Shown here: in pieces, positions 53,194-63,010 of the stretch
Layout: the number at the start of each line of letters is the position of its first letter
How positions within the stretch are numbered: the stretch's first letter is position 1
Assembly: GCF_000270245.1 (NCBI RefSeq)
Contig: NC_015635.1
Coordinates: 5,456,001 to 5,520,000, forward strand
DNA from: Microlunatus phosphovorus NM-1
GTDB taxonomy: Bacteria; Actinomycetota; Actinomycetes; Propionibacteriales; Propionibacteriaceae
Direction of reading: 5' to 3'
DNA: 64,000 bases
Notes under the pieces: generated by a model
What the model was told of the DNA's origin: nothing
The model's input: only the letters and a program-made list of their open reading frames with translations
Databases searched by the model: none
Made by a program: the position numbers and the translations under genes

Positions 53194-55914
53194 TCAGAGC
53201 AGACCGAGGTCCCTGGCCCGACCGACTGCGGCGCGGCGGGTGTTCACGTCGAGCTTGGTGAAGATGTGCTTGGTGTGGGTACGCAGGGTGTTCACCGACA
53301 CGAACAGGTGCCGCGCGATCTCCGGACCGGTCAGTTCGGTCGCCAGCAAGTGCAGGACCTCGAGCTCCCGCTCACTGAGGACCGCGTCAGGAGGCGATGC
53401 TGCCGCCGCGGACACGGGCTCCGGCGCTGGTGGCGCGCCTACCAGCAGCGCCTGGGCGCAAGCCCTTACGTCGTCCGCTCCCACACTCGTGATCTCGGCA
53501 AGCAGGTCGGTCACCGCTGGCCCTTCGTCCAGGAACAGTCGGCGGTATCCGGCGGGCACCGCGCTGCTGAGTGCCGCGCTGAGGTCGGCGATCGCAGCGT
53601 TGGCATCGCCAGTCGCCCGCCAAGCAAGCGCTCGGACCAGGCGTGCCTCGGTCAGATTGCCATCGCGCCCGGCTCTCTTTGCAGCCTGGATGACCCGCTC
53701 CAGCAGCCCGATCGCCTCGGTGGCTGAGCCTTCGGCAACCAGCAGCCGGGCGAGGGTGAGATGGTCGTATTCGGTGAGGTACGCGGGTTCGCCCACCGAA
53801 TCCAGCCCACGCTCTCGTGCCCAGGCGCGGGCGTTCTCGAGCCGACCCTGGGCGATGTTCACGCGGGCCCGGGTGGCTGCGATCGGCCGGACATCCGGGA
53901 AGTACCCGGGCAAGGACAACGGCTCGGCGCGGTCGAGCATCGCTATCGCGCCATCCAGGTCGCCCCGAGCGCGCAGCAGACCGGCCGACGCCGTGTACCA
54001 GCGATGCCGGTTCTCCGGCAGCGATGCCTGCTCACCGAGCTCGCGGGCGATCTCCAGGTGCAGCGCGGCCGCATCGAGCTCGCCCTGCTCGCGGAGGATG
54101 TCTGCCAGACCCACGTGCAGGTCGCCGACCGTAGCCAGGGGCGGGCCAGGATGCCTGTCGGCAGCGGCGAGTGCCCGCTCATAGAGTCGTCGCGCCTCCA
54201 TCGGTCGACCGAGATCCAGCGACAGACTGGCGAGCACGACCGTGGCACCCAACTCGTCGGCGATCATGCCGGCCGCGCGCAGACTCGCGACCGCTGCACT
54301 GAAAGTGTCAACGGCGGCGACCAGGTCGCCGGCCGCCCACGCCGCAAGACCCAGGAAACCGGCCGCCGCGCCCCGCGAGAAATGATCCGTCGGTCCGGCC
54401 ACGTCGAGTGCCCGCTGGGCATGCCTGACTGTGCCGTCGACATCACCGCGCGCCTGAGCGACGGAGGCCCGATAGACCGCGATCATTGCCGGCAACTCGC
54501 GTACCTCGTTGTCGCGGGCCTTGACCGCCTCAACGAGCGGAACCGCCGCCGTCAACCCGGCGGCGATCCCTCGCGGACTGGCGAGCGCGGCCTCCGCATC
54601 GTCCAGCCATGGCTCGACTCCCTCATGGTCACCGGCGGCCAACCGACTCCATCCCATGGACGTCGCGAGCAGCGGCCGTCGGCGCACCATGTCCTCGGGC
54701 AGCGCCGAGAGCCACTCCACGATGGTGCGGTCCTGTCGACCGCGACGGAGACCGGACAGGGAGAGTTCAACCAGGTCGGCGGCATACTCATGGTCCCCGG
54801 CAGCGACGGCGTGCCTGATGGCGTCGGCCAGCAGCCCGTGCCCGGCGAGCCACTGACCAGCAGCTTCGTGGAGAATGCCGAGGCGGTCGGGGTGCCGACT
54901 GGCGAGCCTGGCACGCAATGCCTCGGCGAAGAGGTGGTGATAGCGATACCAGCGGTGCTCGTCGTCGAGCGGAATCACGAACACGTTCTCCCTCGCCAGC
55001 TTCTCGAGCTGCTCGCGCGCGTCGACTCGGCCAGTGACCGCGTCGCACAGTGGCGCCGTCAGCTCACGCAGCACCGAGGTGTCGAGCAGGAAGGCGCGGA
55101 CCTCCTCGGACTGGCGATCGAGGACCTCCTCCATCAGATAGTCGAGTACGAAGCGGTGGCTGCCCGCGAAGGCTGCCACGAACGCGGCCCCGTCTTCGCG
55201 GTCACGTATCGACAACGCCGCAAGCTGCAGACCCGCAGCCCAGCCTTCGGTCCGCTCGCCCAGCGCTTTGACATCAGCCGGGGCCAGGGCCAGGCCCAAC
55301 ACCTGGTTGAGCAGGGTTTCGACCTCATCGGTCGTGAACCGCAGGTCAGCCGCCCGCAACTCGACCAGGCAGGCGTTGCTGCGCAGCCTCGCGAGAGGAA
55401 ACGGTGGGTCGGACCGGGTCGCCATGGCGATCCGGAGCTGCCGAGGCATGTGGTCGAGCAGGAAGGTCAGCGCTCGGTGGACCGCCGGCGCGGTGATCAC
55501 GTGGTAGTCGTCGAGCACCAGGACGGTCGGCCCGGCGTACGTGTCGAGATCATTGACCACGCTGGTCAGAACCAACTCGGCGGGCACCTCCGGCGTCTCG
55601 TCCACCATCACTTGTGCATCCAGGCCGAGGTCGCGGTGGGTGGTCCGCAGGGCCGCGATCAGGTGGGTCAGGAACCGCCGAATATCGTTGTCGCCAGCGT
55701 CGAGCGAGAGCCAGGCGAGGTTGCGCTCACCCGCTTCGGGACGAGTCAGCCATTGGGTGAGCACCGTCGTCTTGCCGAACCCGGCAGCAGCCGAGACCAG
55801 GATCAGCCGCGTCGCATCGTGTTCGGCGGCAGCCAAGAGGTCGTGCAGACGCGGCCTGGGCACCAGGTCGGCACGCAGCTCGGGTACGTGGAGCTTCGTG
55901 GCCAGGACCGGCAT
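53194..55914 (-). CDS. MalT-like LuxR-family STAND regulator
   Basis: The 906-residue protein has MalT plan: a P-loop ([20 protein letters not shown], about residues 38-57), [11 protein letters not shown] as Walker B, and [16 protein letters not shown] as sensor region. A helical TPR-like middle (about 400-800) and a C-terminal LuxR helix-turn-helix follow ([37 protein letters not shown]). An effector would open the ATPase to allow DNA binding. The start [20 protein letters not shown] at 55914 is the family N-terminus. It faces the membrane-protein operon downstream. Confidence 0.9.
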   Translation of the reverse strand: MPVLATKLHVPELRADLVPRPRLHDLLAAAEHDATRLILVSAAAGFGKTTVLTQWLTRPEAGERNLAWLSLDAGDNDIRRFLTHLIAALRTTHRDLGLDAQVMVDETPEVPAELVLTSVVNDLDTYAGPTVLVLDDYHVITAPAVHRALTFLLDHMPRQLRIAMATRSDPPFPLARLRSNACLVELRAADLRFTTDEVETLLNQVLGLALAPADVKALGERTEGWAAGLQLAALSIRDREDGAAFVAAFAGSHRFVLDYLMEEVLDRQSEEVRAFLLDTSVLRELTAPLCDAVTGRVDAREQLEKLARENVFVIPLDDEHRWYRYHHLFAEALRARLASRHPDRLGILHEAAGQWLAGHGLLADAIRHAVAAGDHEYAADLVELSLSGLRRGRQDRTIVEWLSALPEDMVRRRPLLATSMGWSRLAAGDHEGVEPWLDDAEAALASPRGIAAGLTAAVPLVEAVKARDNEVRELPAMIAVYRASVAQARGDVDGTVRHAQRALDVAGPTDHFSRGAAAGFLGLAAWAAGDLVAAVDTFSAAVASLRAAGMIADELGATVVLASLSLDLGRPMEARRLYERALAAADRHPGPPLATVGDLHVGLADILREQGELDAAALHLEIARELGEQASLPENRHRWYTASAGLLRARGDLDGAIAMLDRAEPLSLPGYFPDVRPIAATRARVNIAQGRLENARAWARERGLDSVGEPAYLTEYDHLTLARLLVAEGSATEAIGLLERVIQAAKRAGRDGNLTEARLVRALAWRATGDANAAIADLSAALSSAVPAGYRRLFLDEGPAVTDLLAEITSVGADDVRACAQALLVGAPPAPEPVSAAAASPPDAVLSERELEVLHLLATELTGPEIARHLFVSVNTLRTHTKHIFTKLDVNTRRAAVGRARDLGLL

Positions 55915-55993
55915 GGCACGAGCGTAGATCCTCCCAACATGCGCGTAAGGATGATGCAATTGTCCGACGGCGCAGGTCCAGGATCGAGGAACG

Positions 55994-56473
55994 TCAGCTC
56001 TCAGGGCGATGCAATTCATCGGCCACATCGGGGATGTCGACGATGAAGTAGTCGTAGTACTGGTTGAACAGAACTGCGAACTTATCAAGGAAGCCTCGCG
56101 AGCCCAGGACCCCCTGGAAGGGCATCTGAAGCCTCTGGTCAAGCACGAACGCAACGCGCGCAGTCCACGACAGCCCATCATTGTTGGGCACAGACAGGTC
56201 AACGTCCTCGTACTGGACCTGCCAGGTCCCGCCGAGGATGGTCACCCGTCCCAGTTCGGCGCCGGCGGGCCGGATCTTGACGTTGAGCGCATCCGCGACG
56301 CCGCGGTCGAAGAAGGTGACTGGGGCGCCCGTGTCGACCAAGGCCCTGCACGTCCAATCACCGTGCGGTCCGAAGGTCAACCGCACGTCCAAGGATGGGC
56401 GGAGGATTGGCGGATTGCCTTCTTCACGGTACGGGAAGAGATGACCCGAGACGAGGCGACGTTTAGCCGACAC
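55994..56473 (-). CDS. Retropepsin-like aspartic protease
   Basis: The 159-residue protein has the single-domain retropepsin pattern: [20 protein letters not shown] carries the catalytic Asp in DTGA, and [20 protein letters not shown] is the C-terminal G-x-x-G flap-like motif. Such proteins act as dimers. It starts at GTG 56473, overlapping the DUF5678 gene by 11 bases. No membrane segment is seen. Substrate unknown; the pairing suggests that it cleaves or is controlled by the DUF5678 partner. Confidence 0.75.
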   Translation of the reverse strand: MSAKRRLVSGHLFPYREEGNPPILRPSLDVRLTFGPHGDWTCRALVDTGAPVTFFDRGVADALNVKIRPAGAELGRVTILGGTWQVQYEDVDLSVPNNDGLSWTARVAFVLDQRLQMPFQGVLGSRGFLDKFAVLFNQYYDYFIVDIPDVADELHRPES

Positions 56474-56678
56474 CGATGACGATACTGTCCTGGCGACTCG
56501 GGACGAATTGCGCAACGGCACCGCTGCCCCTCGCACCCAACTCGATCACCATCTTCACAAGCTCATTCGAGTTGTGTGCAGCGGCGATCACTTCGCCATC
56601 TTTGACGGCGACCCACATACCGATCCAACGGTCGAGTCCCGGGTCCCTTCGGATCGGCTCCACGCTCCGAGAACTCAT
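56463..56678 (-). CDS. DUF5678-like small protein
   Basis: The 71-residue protein MSSRSVEPIRRDPGLDRWIG continues WVAVKDGEVIAAAHNSNELV and [18 protein letters not shown], the DUF5678 pattern in which a short beta/alpha unit begins with W-V-A. The start at ATG 56678 is the family length; upstream residues are Arg-rich and not conserved. It overlaps the retropepsin gene. Confidence 0.75.
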   Translation of the reverse strand: MSSRSVEPIRRDPGLDRWIGMWVAVKDGEVIAAAHNSNELVKMVIELGARGSGAVAQFVPSRQDSIVIGVG

Positions 56679-56943
56679 ACCACGAGGGTATCCCGGGATC
56701 GCGCGCGCCGCAGTACTATCAGCCGCGCGCCGACTTCGCGTGGAACGAACTGGTCGCAGTTGCCGAGTTGGTCGAATCACGCTCGATCATCGGAAGCGAT
56801 GAACGTCGACGTTCCGGCCTGACACCGAGACAGACCAGGTAGGGCTCCAAGCAAGCCGCCTGCATGGCCGTGCCGAGAAATCCAATCGAGAAAGTTATGG
56901 TTTGGCCGCCCGATCGCGCTCATGCCGTGACTTTCCCGACGAC

Positions 56944-59808
56944 TTAGCTATTGCCAGCCGACGAGGCTGTCCCGGTCAGCTCATGCAGGGCTGCCTCGGT
57001 GTCTTGGATGTCCAGATGCGTCGCCGGTCGCAGGACGGCGCGTTGCTGATCGAGGATCGTACGCAGCTCGGCGACAGCTTCTCGGGTGCTGCCCAGCTGA
57101 GCCAGGGCGCAGGCATGGTCGTAACGGATCCGGAGTCGGTCCGGTGCCGGTGTGGTTTCGCTGGCGCTGTCCACCAGGCTGGCCAGCATGGTCCGCGCCG
57201 CCTCCCAATCGCCGAGGCGGCCGTGCGCGAGGGCGAACTCCTCGGTGCAACGGAGAGTGTCCGGGCTCGACGGTCCGAAGAGGGTCAGGGATGCGGACTG
57301 GAGCTCCGCCAGGTCGGCGAGCGCAGCCGCGTCACCCGTCCGGGTGCGCAGCACGGCCAGATGACGGCGCGCCCGCAAGGTGTCGGGGTGCTCCCGGCCG
57401 GCGACCCGGACCCAATCGGCCACGAGGGACGAGAGGTTCTCGATGGCCAGTTCACGCAGGTCGGGCCGGTTCTCCGACAGGCCCGTTCGGGCTCGCCAGA
57501 TCTCGAGCTGCAGCCGCGTGCGGAGAATGCCGAGCCTGTTGTCCGACATGAACTCCCGTCGCCGCGGCAGCAACCGCTCCAGTTCCTCGAAGGCAGCCCG
57601 CGGATCGCCGGCACGACCGATCCAGAGCGCTCTGACATAGCGGCCACGCAGCGTCTCCTCCTCCGAGCCTGCTTCGGCGGCCCACTCCGAGATCACGACC
57701 TCCAGGTCGGTGATGGCGCGCTCCGCGTCCCCGGCCCAGCCGTAGTTGCTCGCCAAATCCTGTCGGAAGACTCGGAACAATCTCAGATTCCTCTGCGGGT
57801 GCTGCTCGTAGTCATGCACCACATCCTCCAAGAGCTGGATGGCGGTGGCGATGTCGCCGGCCCTGCCATGCCAGACGGCTGCCCGGCCCCGGAGCTCGAG
57901 GGTGGCCAGATGCGTTGCGCCGAACCGTCGCTCGGCCTCGGCCGCCAAGGCGGCATAGTGCTCGGCGGCGAGTGCGTACTGGCCACTCTGGCCGAGGCTC
58001 TCGAGCGATCGGATGATGAACTCGGTGACGTGGTTCTTGGCGGCCGCGTCGCGCCAGATGGTCTCCGGCGAGTTCCGTTCCAGTGCCTGCGCGCAGGTCC
58101 GCAGCAAGGCGTTGCGGCCGGGGTTGGGTTCGGCTCCACCCCAGAGCCGCCGCAGGGCCCGAGCCGCCACCGACGCCGCTTCGGGGATCTGGTCGGCGTA
58201 GGTCGCGAGCACGACGCGCTTGGCGATGTCGTGGATGCGTACGGTGCCCTGGGCCAGGTAGGGCGCGGGATCGGCCTGCTGGCTGTAGCTGAACCACAAC
58301 AGACCTCGGGTCGAGAGCCGGACCGCACACCGCCGCGCATCATCGGCCGTCATCGGCTCGCCGTGCCCGAGATAGCTGAGCGCCGGATCGTCCATGAACA
58401 ATTTCACCGGAACCGTCGGCCCGCAGAGGGCGACCAGCAGGACCATCCGCGCCTCGAGCCCGGCCGGCGGCCGGTAGATGGTGCGCGCCAGGCCTTCCAT
58501 CCAGTTGGCGGCGGCGATCCGTTCGTTGGCGGGGACCCCGTCGATGTCGACTCTGCCGTCGAGCCGTCGGCAGTATTCACGACAGGTGATGGACTCGCGC
58601 AGGATCGTCGTGGCGGCGGTGTCGAGACTGAACGGCAGATAGTGCAGCTGCGCGGCGAGATCATCACCGGCATCCAGCGCGTCGTACGGGATCAGCGCCG
58701 ATTCGACACTCGGAGCAAGCCGCAGTTGGAGGAAGAGCTTCGCCTCCTCAGGGGTGAAGGGGCCGACCCGGACGATGGCGTACTCGGCCGTCAGCCGGCT
58801 GTCCAGGCCCTCCAGCCGCGAGGTGACATAGGTGCGGCCGCCGGTGCCGGTCGGCAGCTTGAGACCCCTCAGGTGGTCAGGATCGGTGAGGTCGTCCAAG
58901 ACCACGTACCAGGGTCGGGAAGACGTGGCGATGATCTCGCAGACGGTGTTCGCCACGACCAGCGGATCGGAACTGCTGAGCGGGTTGTGCCGGCCGAGCG
59001 GCAGGGCTCCTCGACGACTCCCCTGGACCCGCCTGCCGGCCCGGGCGAAGCCGTCCAGAATCGCTTCCCTGCTGGTCGCATGAATCCAGATCCCCTGCTC
59101 GTTCTCCCGCTCGCCGAGGTCCTGATCGATCAGCCGCATGACCAGTGAGGTCTTACCGGCGCCGCTTGGCCCGCAGAGCACCAACGGACGTCGCCGGTTC
59201 CGGCCGCCGTCGGCCAGCTCGGCCTGACACTGCTCCCGCAGCCGCCGGCGATCGACGGTCGTCCGAGCCAGGGGCGGATCGTCGGCCAGGTTTCGAGCGG
59301 ATCGCAATGAGTGGTTGTCGACCCGGCGACTCCGGACCTCGGCAGCCACCTCGTCGGCCCTGATCGGCTCGTTCGCCGGCTCCTTCGCCAACCGCTCGTT
59401 GAGCATCGACAGCCGGGACCGTTGCCGGTCGGACAGGGCGAGGCCGTCGGCCAACTCGCGCAGATAGTTCGCCCCCAACGGAGCCGCCGGGAGATCACCG
59501 CCGTCGCGCCGGAGCGCTGCCCCGACGCGCTTGCCGCGGTTGGCGAGCGGCGCCGAACCCTTGCCGGCCCGCCGACAGGACTCCTCCAGGGCCGCGACGG
59601 CCGGCTCGTCGTCGGCGCGAATCCCGGCCGCACCCATCAGCATCACGAACGCCAGCAGGCGATTGTTCGGGACGAAGACTCCCTTGACCGTTTCGCCGGG
59701 CGGCCGGAACATCGGCCGCTTCTTGAGCTGGTCCAAGACCTCGGTGGCCTGGCAGATCTCCACCAGCAGATCGATCCGGGCCGAGACTGCCGTCGGTTGG
59801 CTGGGCAT
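56944..59808 (-). CDS. STAND NTPase with TPR-like C-terminus
   Basis: In this 954-residue protein residues 1-180 are an unassigned helical N-terminal domain (MPSQPTAVSARIDLLVEICQ). The NB-ARC-type ATPase has Walker A VLCGPSGAGKTSLVMRL (213-222), Walker B PWYVVLDDLTD (300-308) and the R-box GGRTYVTSRLEG. A winged-helix-like block follows (VRIHDIAKRVVLATYA), then tetratricopeptide-like repeats to the end (ATLELRGRAAVWHGRAGDIA, TLRARRHLAVLRTRTGDAAA). STAND proteins sense a ligand and oligomerise; some are phage sensors. The effector would be the N-terminal domain. It is divergent from a lipoprotein/membrane pair. Confidence 0.8.
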   Translation of the reverse strand: MPSQPTAVSARIDLLVEICQATEVLDQLKKRPMFRPPGETVKGVFVPNNRLLAFVMLMGAAGIRADDEPAVAALEESCRRAGKGSAPLANRGKRVGAALRRDGGDLPAAPLGANYLRELADGLALSDRQRSRLSMLNERLAKEPANEPIRADEVAAEVRSRRVDNHSLRSARNLADDPPLARTTVDRRRLREQCQAELADGGRNRRRPLVLCGPSGAGKTSLVMRLIDQDLGERENEQGIWIHATSREAILDGFARAGRRVQGSRRGALPLGRHNPLSSSDPLVVANTVCEIIATSSRPWYVVLDDLTDPDHLRGLKLPTGTGGRTYVTSRLEGLDSRLTAEYAIVRVGPFTPEEAKLFLQLRLAPSVESALIPYDALDAGDDLAAQLHYLPFSLDTAATTILRESITCREYCRRLDGRVDIDGVPANERIAAANWMEGLARTIYRPPAGLEARMVLLVALCGPTVPVKLFMDDPALSYLGHGEPMTADDARRCAVRLSTRGLLWFSYSQQADPAPYLAQGTVRIHDIAKRVVLATYADQIPEAASVAARALRRLWGGAEPNPGRNALLRTCAQALERNSPETIWRDAAAKNHVTEFIIRSLESLGQSGQYALAAEHYAALAAEAERRFGATHLATLELRGRAAVWHGRAGDIATAIQLLEDVVHDYEQHPQRNLRLFRVFRQDLASNYGWAGDAERAITDLEVVISEWAAEAGSEEETLRGRYVRALWIGRAGDPRAAFEELERLLPRRREFMSDNRLGILRTRLQLEIWRARTGLSENRPDLRELAIENLSSLVADWVRVAGREHPDTLRARRHLAVLRTRTGDAAALADLAELQSASLTLFGPSSPDTLRCTEEFALAHGRLGDWEAARTMLASLVDSASETTPAPDRLRIRYDHACALAQLGSTREAVAELRTILDQQRAVLRPATHLDIQDTEAALHELTGTASSAGNS

Positions 59809-59816
59809 ACCTGCGA

Positions 59817-59889
59817 GTACTAACACTCATGCGCTACGACGTCAATTGCTGGGCGTCTTCTCTGTTTGTAAGTATCTGTAAGTACTAAC
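59817..59889. promoter_or_regulatory. Repeats in the STAND/lipoprotein divergent promoter
   Basis: AGTACTAAC occurs at 59817-59825 and 59881-59889, and TGTAAGTA occurs twice just before the second copy (GTAAGTATCTGTAAGTACTA around 59868-59887). The 136-base gap is AT-richer than its surroundings. It may carry operators for both divergent units. Confidence 0.55.
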
Positions 59890-59944
59890 CACTACCTCCC
59901 ACGAGTAGTCAGAATCCACCAACACCACCAGTGAGGAGGCGAAC

Positions 59945-60748
59945 ATGTCCATACACCAGTCCACACAGGGTACGAGGACCAGCGGTCCCGGCCCACACAT
60001 CCGGCGCGGCCCGTTCATCCGACGCGGCATTGCCGCGGCGGCGCTCGGCGTCCTGGTCGCCAGTTGCTCGGCCCAACAGGCAGGCGACAGCCAGACCAGG
60101 CCCGTCGGGACCTCCTGCCCGGAGACGATCACCCGGCTGATCGATCCGAGCAAGACAGCCAGCGCCGAGGTCAATCTGGCGGTCGACAAGACGAAGTCGT
60201 TCATCGACTCCCCCGATGCCCAGGCCAGGTTGGAAGCCCAGGTCCGAGCAGCCACGGCCAAGGCAGTCGACCAGGCACAAGCCCTGCGGGTGTCGGTGTT
60301 CACGGGCTCGGTGGCCACCGTCCGGGTGGTGTTCGCGTGCCCGGTGCTCGCGGCCAAGTACAACAACCCGGCCGCCCGGGAGAAGCGGACCGCCCATCTG
60401 CGGCAGGTCGCCGGCGATCAGGTGTGGGCCGCGGTCCGCGACACCGCTCCAGGCGCGGGCGGGCGCGGTTCCTCGATCGTCGGTGGCTGGGCCTTCTTGG
60501 CTGCTGCCGCGCCGTTGGCCGAGCAACGGCACGCCGTGATGCTCTCCGACGGCCGGGGCAAACAGGAGAAGGTCGCCGTCGATCTCTCCGGCTTCACTTC
60601 CGTGAGCATGTTCTCGGTCGGCCGTGTCGCCGCCAGCGCCGCCGACACGAAGTCCACCACGGCCCTGGTGAACCGGTGGCGGACGTGGTTGACCAAACAC
60701 GGCGCCCCCGCCGACGGGCTGACCGTCACGTCCGGGGAGCTCCAGTGA
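59945..60748 (+). CDS. Lipoprotein with VWA-like domain
   Basis: The 267-residue protein has a basic N-terminus, a hydrophobic helix and a lipobox (AALGVLVASCSAQQAG) that places it outside the membrane. The mature part resembles a degenerate von Willebrand factor A fold (DQAQALRVSVFTGSVATVRV, SSIVGGWAFLAAAAPLAEQR, AVMLSDGRGKQEKVAVDLSG), without a full metal site. ATG 59945 has GAGGAGG seven bases upstream. It overlaps the next gene by four bases. Confidence 0.7.
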   Translation: MSIHQSTQGTRTSGPGPHIRRGPFIRRGIAAAALGVLVASCSAQQAGDSQTRPVGTSCPETITRLIDPSKTASAEVNLAVDKTKSFIDSPDAQARLEAQVRAATAKAVDQAQALRVSVFTGSVATVRVVFACPVLAAKYNNPAAREKRTAHLRQVAGDQVWAAVRDTAPGAGGRGSSIVGGWAFLAAAAPLAEQRHAVMLSDGRGKQEKVAVDLSGFTSVSMFSVGRVAASAADTKSTTALVNRWRTWLTKHGAPADGLTVTSGELQ

Positions 60749-61824
60749 CCGCGCCGGAGCAGCTGCCGGCCCTCGGCTCCGAACAGCTGACCGCCCTGGT
60801 CCACGGCCTGCGACGCTCGACCGACGGCGGTCGGCCACCGCGAGCCTGGGCCCGGTGGCGGTCGTGGGCCGTGGAAGCCCAGGCCGACGCCGACCGGCTC
60901 AAGGCCCTCGCGGTTCTTGCCATGAGCATCGAACGCTCCACTCGAACCACGTTGGACAACACTCCGCGCGTGCTCCGTGACCTGCCGGCGTGGCTGTCGG
61001 CGACGATCACCGTGCTGCTGATGTGCGCCGGCCTGTTCACCCTGCATGCCATCCTGGCCGTCGCCGACGTACCTCCCTTGGAGTCCTGGCTGCTGCCGGC
61101 CGCGTTCGGTCCGGTGTTCGTGATGTCGATCAAGACCTACGTCGGCTGGTGGCTCGGTCAGGTCGACAACGAGCGGCGCGCCCGCCGGCTCCTGGCCCGG
61201 GTCTTGGTCCCCGCGCAGTTGCTGGCCTTCGCCGCCGCGGTCGGTGGTATCGCGATCAAGTCGATGATCATCGGCACCCTGACGCCGCTCGGCGAGACCA
61301 GTTCGATGGTGTCGTCGGCGATGATGTTCGGTGCCGTGGTCTTGATGGAGGGGGCCGGGGCCGTCGCGCTCGCCGCCCGTCAGCACCGTCCCGGCGCCAG
61401 GGAGTTCGAATGGGCAAACGGCGAGCATCGGCGGGCGCGGCGGCGAGCCCGCCGGGCTGTCGACCGGGCTCTGCAGGCCGAGATGATCGCCCGCCGCGAG
61501 GCCGCCTGGATGGCCGGTCGACAGGAATGGGCCGCCGGTCGCGTCACCGCCGGGCTCGTACGCGGCTGGCACCGGGCCGTCCAGGACGCTGCCGACGGCG
61601 ATCCGATCCTCGACCGCGTGGCTGTCGATGACCTGCGCGTACCGGTGGTCCCAGCGGTGGCGGCCCGATCCGCTCTCGCGTCCGACTCCGACCAACAGCC
61701 CTCGGTAGAACGGTCGGTAGGGCAGTCTGTGGCCACCTCGGACTCCGTCGACGACATCGACGCCGAGTTCCGCCGGATGCTCGCCGGTCGGGACAACCAC
61801 CAAGGACAGGATCCGCTCTGGTGA
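60745..61824 (+). CDS. Membrane protein with cytoplasmic tail
   Basis: The 359-residue protein has a soluble N-terminus, four membrane segments between about 95 and 215 (LSATITVLLMCAGLFTLHAI, LLPAAFGPVFVMSIKTYVGW, AQLLAFAAAVGGIAIKSMII, AMMFGAVVLMEGAGAVALAA) and an Arg-rich helical tail (RRARRRARRAVDRALQAEMI). I do not recognise a named family; the layout resembles membrane proteins of actinobacterial plasmids or integrative elements. It starts at GTG 60745 inside the lipoprotein stop. It probably works with the lipoprotein and perhaps the STAND NTPase. Confidence 0.7.
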   Translation: MTAPEQLPALGSEQLTALVHGLRRSTDGGRPPRAWARWRSWAVEAQADADRLKALAVLAMSIERSTRTTLDNTPRVLRDLPAWLSATITVLLMCAGLFTLHAILAVADVPPLESWLLPAAFGPVFVMSIKTYVGWWLGQVDNERRARRLLARVLVPAQLLAFAAAVGGIAIKSMIIGTLTPLGETSSMVSSAMMFGAVVLMEGAGAVALAARQHRPGAREFEWANGEHRRARRRARRAVDRALQAEMIARREAAWMAGRQEWAAGRVTAGLVRGWHRAVQDAADGDPILDRVAVDDLRVPVVPAVAARSALASDSDQQPSVERSVGQSVATSDSVDDIDAEFRRMLAGRDNHQGQDPLW

Positions 61825-61952
61825 CCTGGCGTGCCTCCAAAGTCGTACCGGGTGCGAACCGCAATACATAGGTCTCGTCCCGGGGAATGACCTGGGTCAG
61901 GCGGACTGAAGAACGCCGACGGCTTTGAGAGCCTCAGCCACGGAGACCTGGG

Positions 61953-62399
61953 CTAAAGACTGTGGACGAACCGACGGTCCTCAGGTGCGAGGGTCGGGGC
62001 AAGCTTCCGATCGAAGGTGACCAGGCGAGCAGAGTGGCAGGCAGCCAGATTGACCAAGTGGAAATCAGTGACCTGACGGAATCCGACGAGTCCGACGAGA
62101 TCGATTGTCGGTAGGGCGAGCGAGGTGTCATCGGCAACGTACTCCACTCGCTTGTCGGCTCGTACGGAGTTCAGCGAGGACATGGCGTCATCAAGGGAGG
62201 TGACCTGGCCGGCGACTGCGGGGTTGAGTGCCATCCGGATGAACCCGGACTCGGTGATCGGCGTGGTGGCAAACCGCTCAACCGAGGTGAACCATGCCTG
62301 CGCTTGGAGGTGATGGACGTGAGCCGGATGCAACAGCGCGACAAGCAAGTTCACGTCTGGCAGGTCTAGCAGGGCAGGAGGCGCGGGCTCAGGGAGCAC
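61953..62399 (-). CDS. vapC: VapC-type PIN-domain toxin
   Basis: The 148-residue PIN nuclease has the conserved acidic residues: Asp15 in LDLPDVNLLVALLH, Glu50 in TPITESGFIRM and the later Asp in QVTDFHLVNLA and VTFDRKLAP. It cuts RNA (often tRNA) when free of its antitoxin. GTG 62399 is chosen, 20 bases after vapB; an in-frame TTG at 62444 would overlap vapB. The pair is the type II VapBC module. Confidence 0.88.
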   Translation of the reverse strand: MLPEPAPPALLDLPDVNLLVALLHPAHVHHLQAQAWFTSVERFATTPITESGFIRMALNPAVAGQVTSLDDAMSSLNSVRADKRVEYVADDTSLALPTIDLVGLVGFRQVTDFHLVNLAACHSARLVTFDRKLAPTLAPEDRRFVHSL

Positions 62400-62418
62400 A
62401 TCGAGTTCGCCGGCGAGG

Positions 62419-62649
62419 TCAGTCGTCAAGGAGTGCCTCGGCAACCATCTCGTCGGTGATGACGTGCCCCGGAGCTGCCGGAAGCAGAACCAGTCCGTTG
62501 GCCTCGGTAGTCGCCGAGGAGCTCGATGTGGCCAGGCCAGTCAGCGCCAAGGCAGAGACAGCCTCGCCGATACTCCTGTTCTGGCCTGCGTTCACCCGGG
62601 AGCGTGCCGCAGTGAGGACTCGCGGGTCCAAGTCGAGGGTCGTTCTCAT
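62419..62649 (-). CDS. vapB: VapB-type antitoxin
   Basis: The 76-residue protein begins MRTTLDLDPRVLTAARSRVN, a ribbon-helix-helix DNA-binding fold. It ends with EANGLVLLPAAPGHVITDEM, an extended C-terminus that wraps VapC. The start at 62649 has a TATCAT box six bases upstream on the minus strand and no Shine-Dalgarno, so a leaderless transcript is likely. A near copy of its C-terminal coding sequence occurs at the right end of the window. Confidence 0.88.
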   Translation of the reverse strand: MRTTLDLDPRVLTAARSRVNAGQNRSIGEAVSALALTGLATSSSSATTEANGLVLLPAAPGHVITDEMVAEALLDD

Positions 62650-62655
62650 GCACCA

Positions 62656-62685
62656 ATGATACGTCGCATCACGCATCGCGCATCA
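62656..62685 (-). promoter_or_regulatory. vapBC promoter with 7-bp repeats
   Basis: On the plus strand CGCATCA, CGCATCG and CGCATCA follow one another (62665-62685). On the minus strand these lie over the likely -35 region, and TATCAT (62661-62656) is the -10, six bases before the vapB ATG. The repeats are likely VapBC operator half-sites. Confidence 0.6.
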
Positions 62686-62770
62686 GATTGGCTCTCTAGG
62701 GAGGTCGTGCAGTCCAGACTCGCACTCTCCCGAGCACGAAGAGTCCCTCGCAGTACGTAGGCTTCCGGTC

Positions 62771-63010
62771 ATGCGCGAAGCCGTCGGCCATCTCGACCGG
62801 ATCACCAGTGATCCGTTGATCTGCCGCGGCGCACCGACGATCCGCGGAATGCGCCTGCGGGTGCAAGACGTTCTCGAACTGCTGGCCTCCGGCATGGCAT
62901 ATGACGAGATCCTCGCTGACTACGACGAACTTGAACGAGACGACATGCTCGCTGTCCTCGAGTTCGCCGCACTCGACTCTGCCAGTCGCCCTCGACACGT
63001 TGTCGTGTGA
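62771..63010 (+). CDS. DUF433 antitoxin
   Basis: The 79-residue protein (LDRITSDPLICRGAPTIRGM, VLELLASGMAYDEILADYDE) is a DUF433/VapB45-type winged-helix antitoxin. Its partner is normally a DUF5615 PIN-like toxin encoded just downstream; only a truncated remnant follows here. ATG 62771 has TAGGCT seven bases upstream, so it may be leaderless. It is divergent from vapBC. Confidence 0.85.
   Translation: MREAVGHLDRITSDPLICRGAPTIRGMRLRVQDVLELLASGMAYDEILADYDELERDDMLAVLEFAALDSASRPRHVVV

Noticed and set aside
53761-59148. Long plus-strand frames opposite the MalT-like and STAND genes
   Set aside because: Antisense to genes with clear Walker and LuxR/TPR motifs; low-complexity composition.
61825-61952. 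Coding or RNA gene in the gap before vapC
   Set aside because: No tRNA-like fold, no open frame with ribosome site and no repeat; nothing supported.
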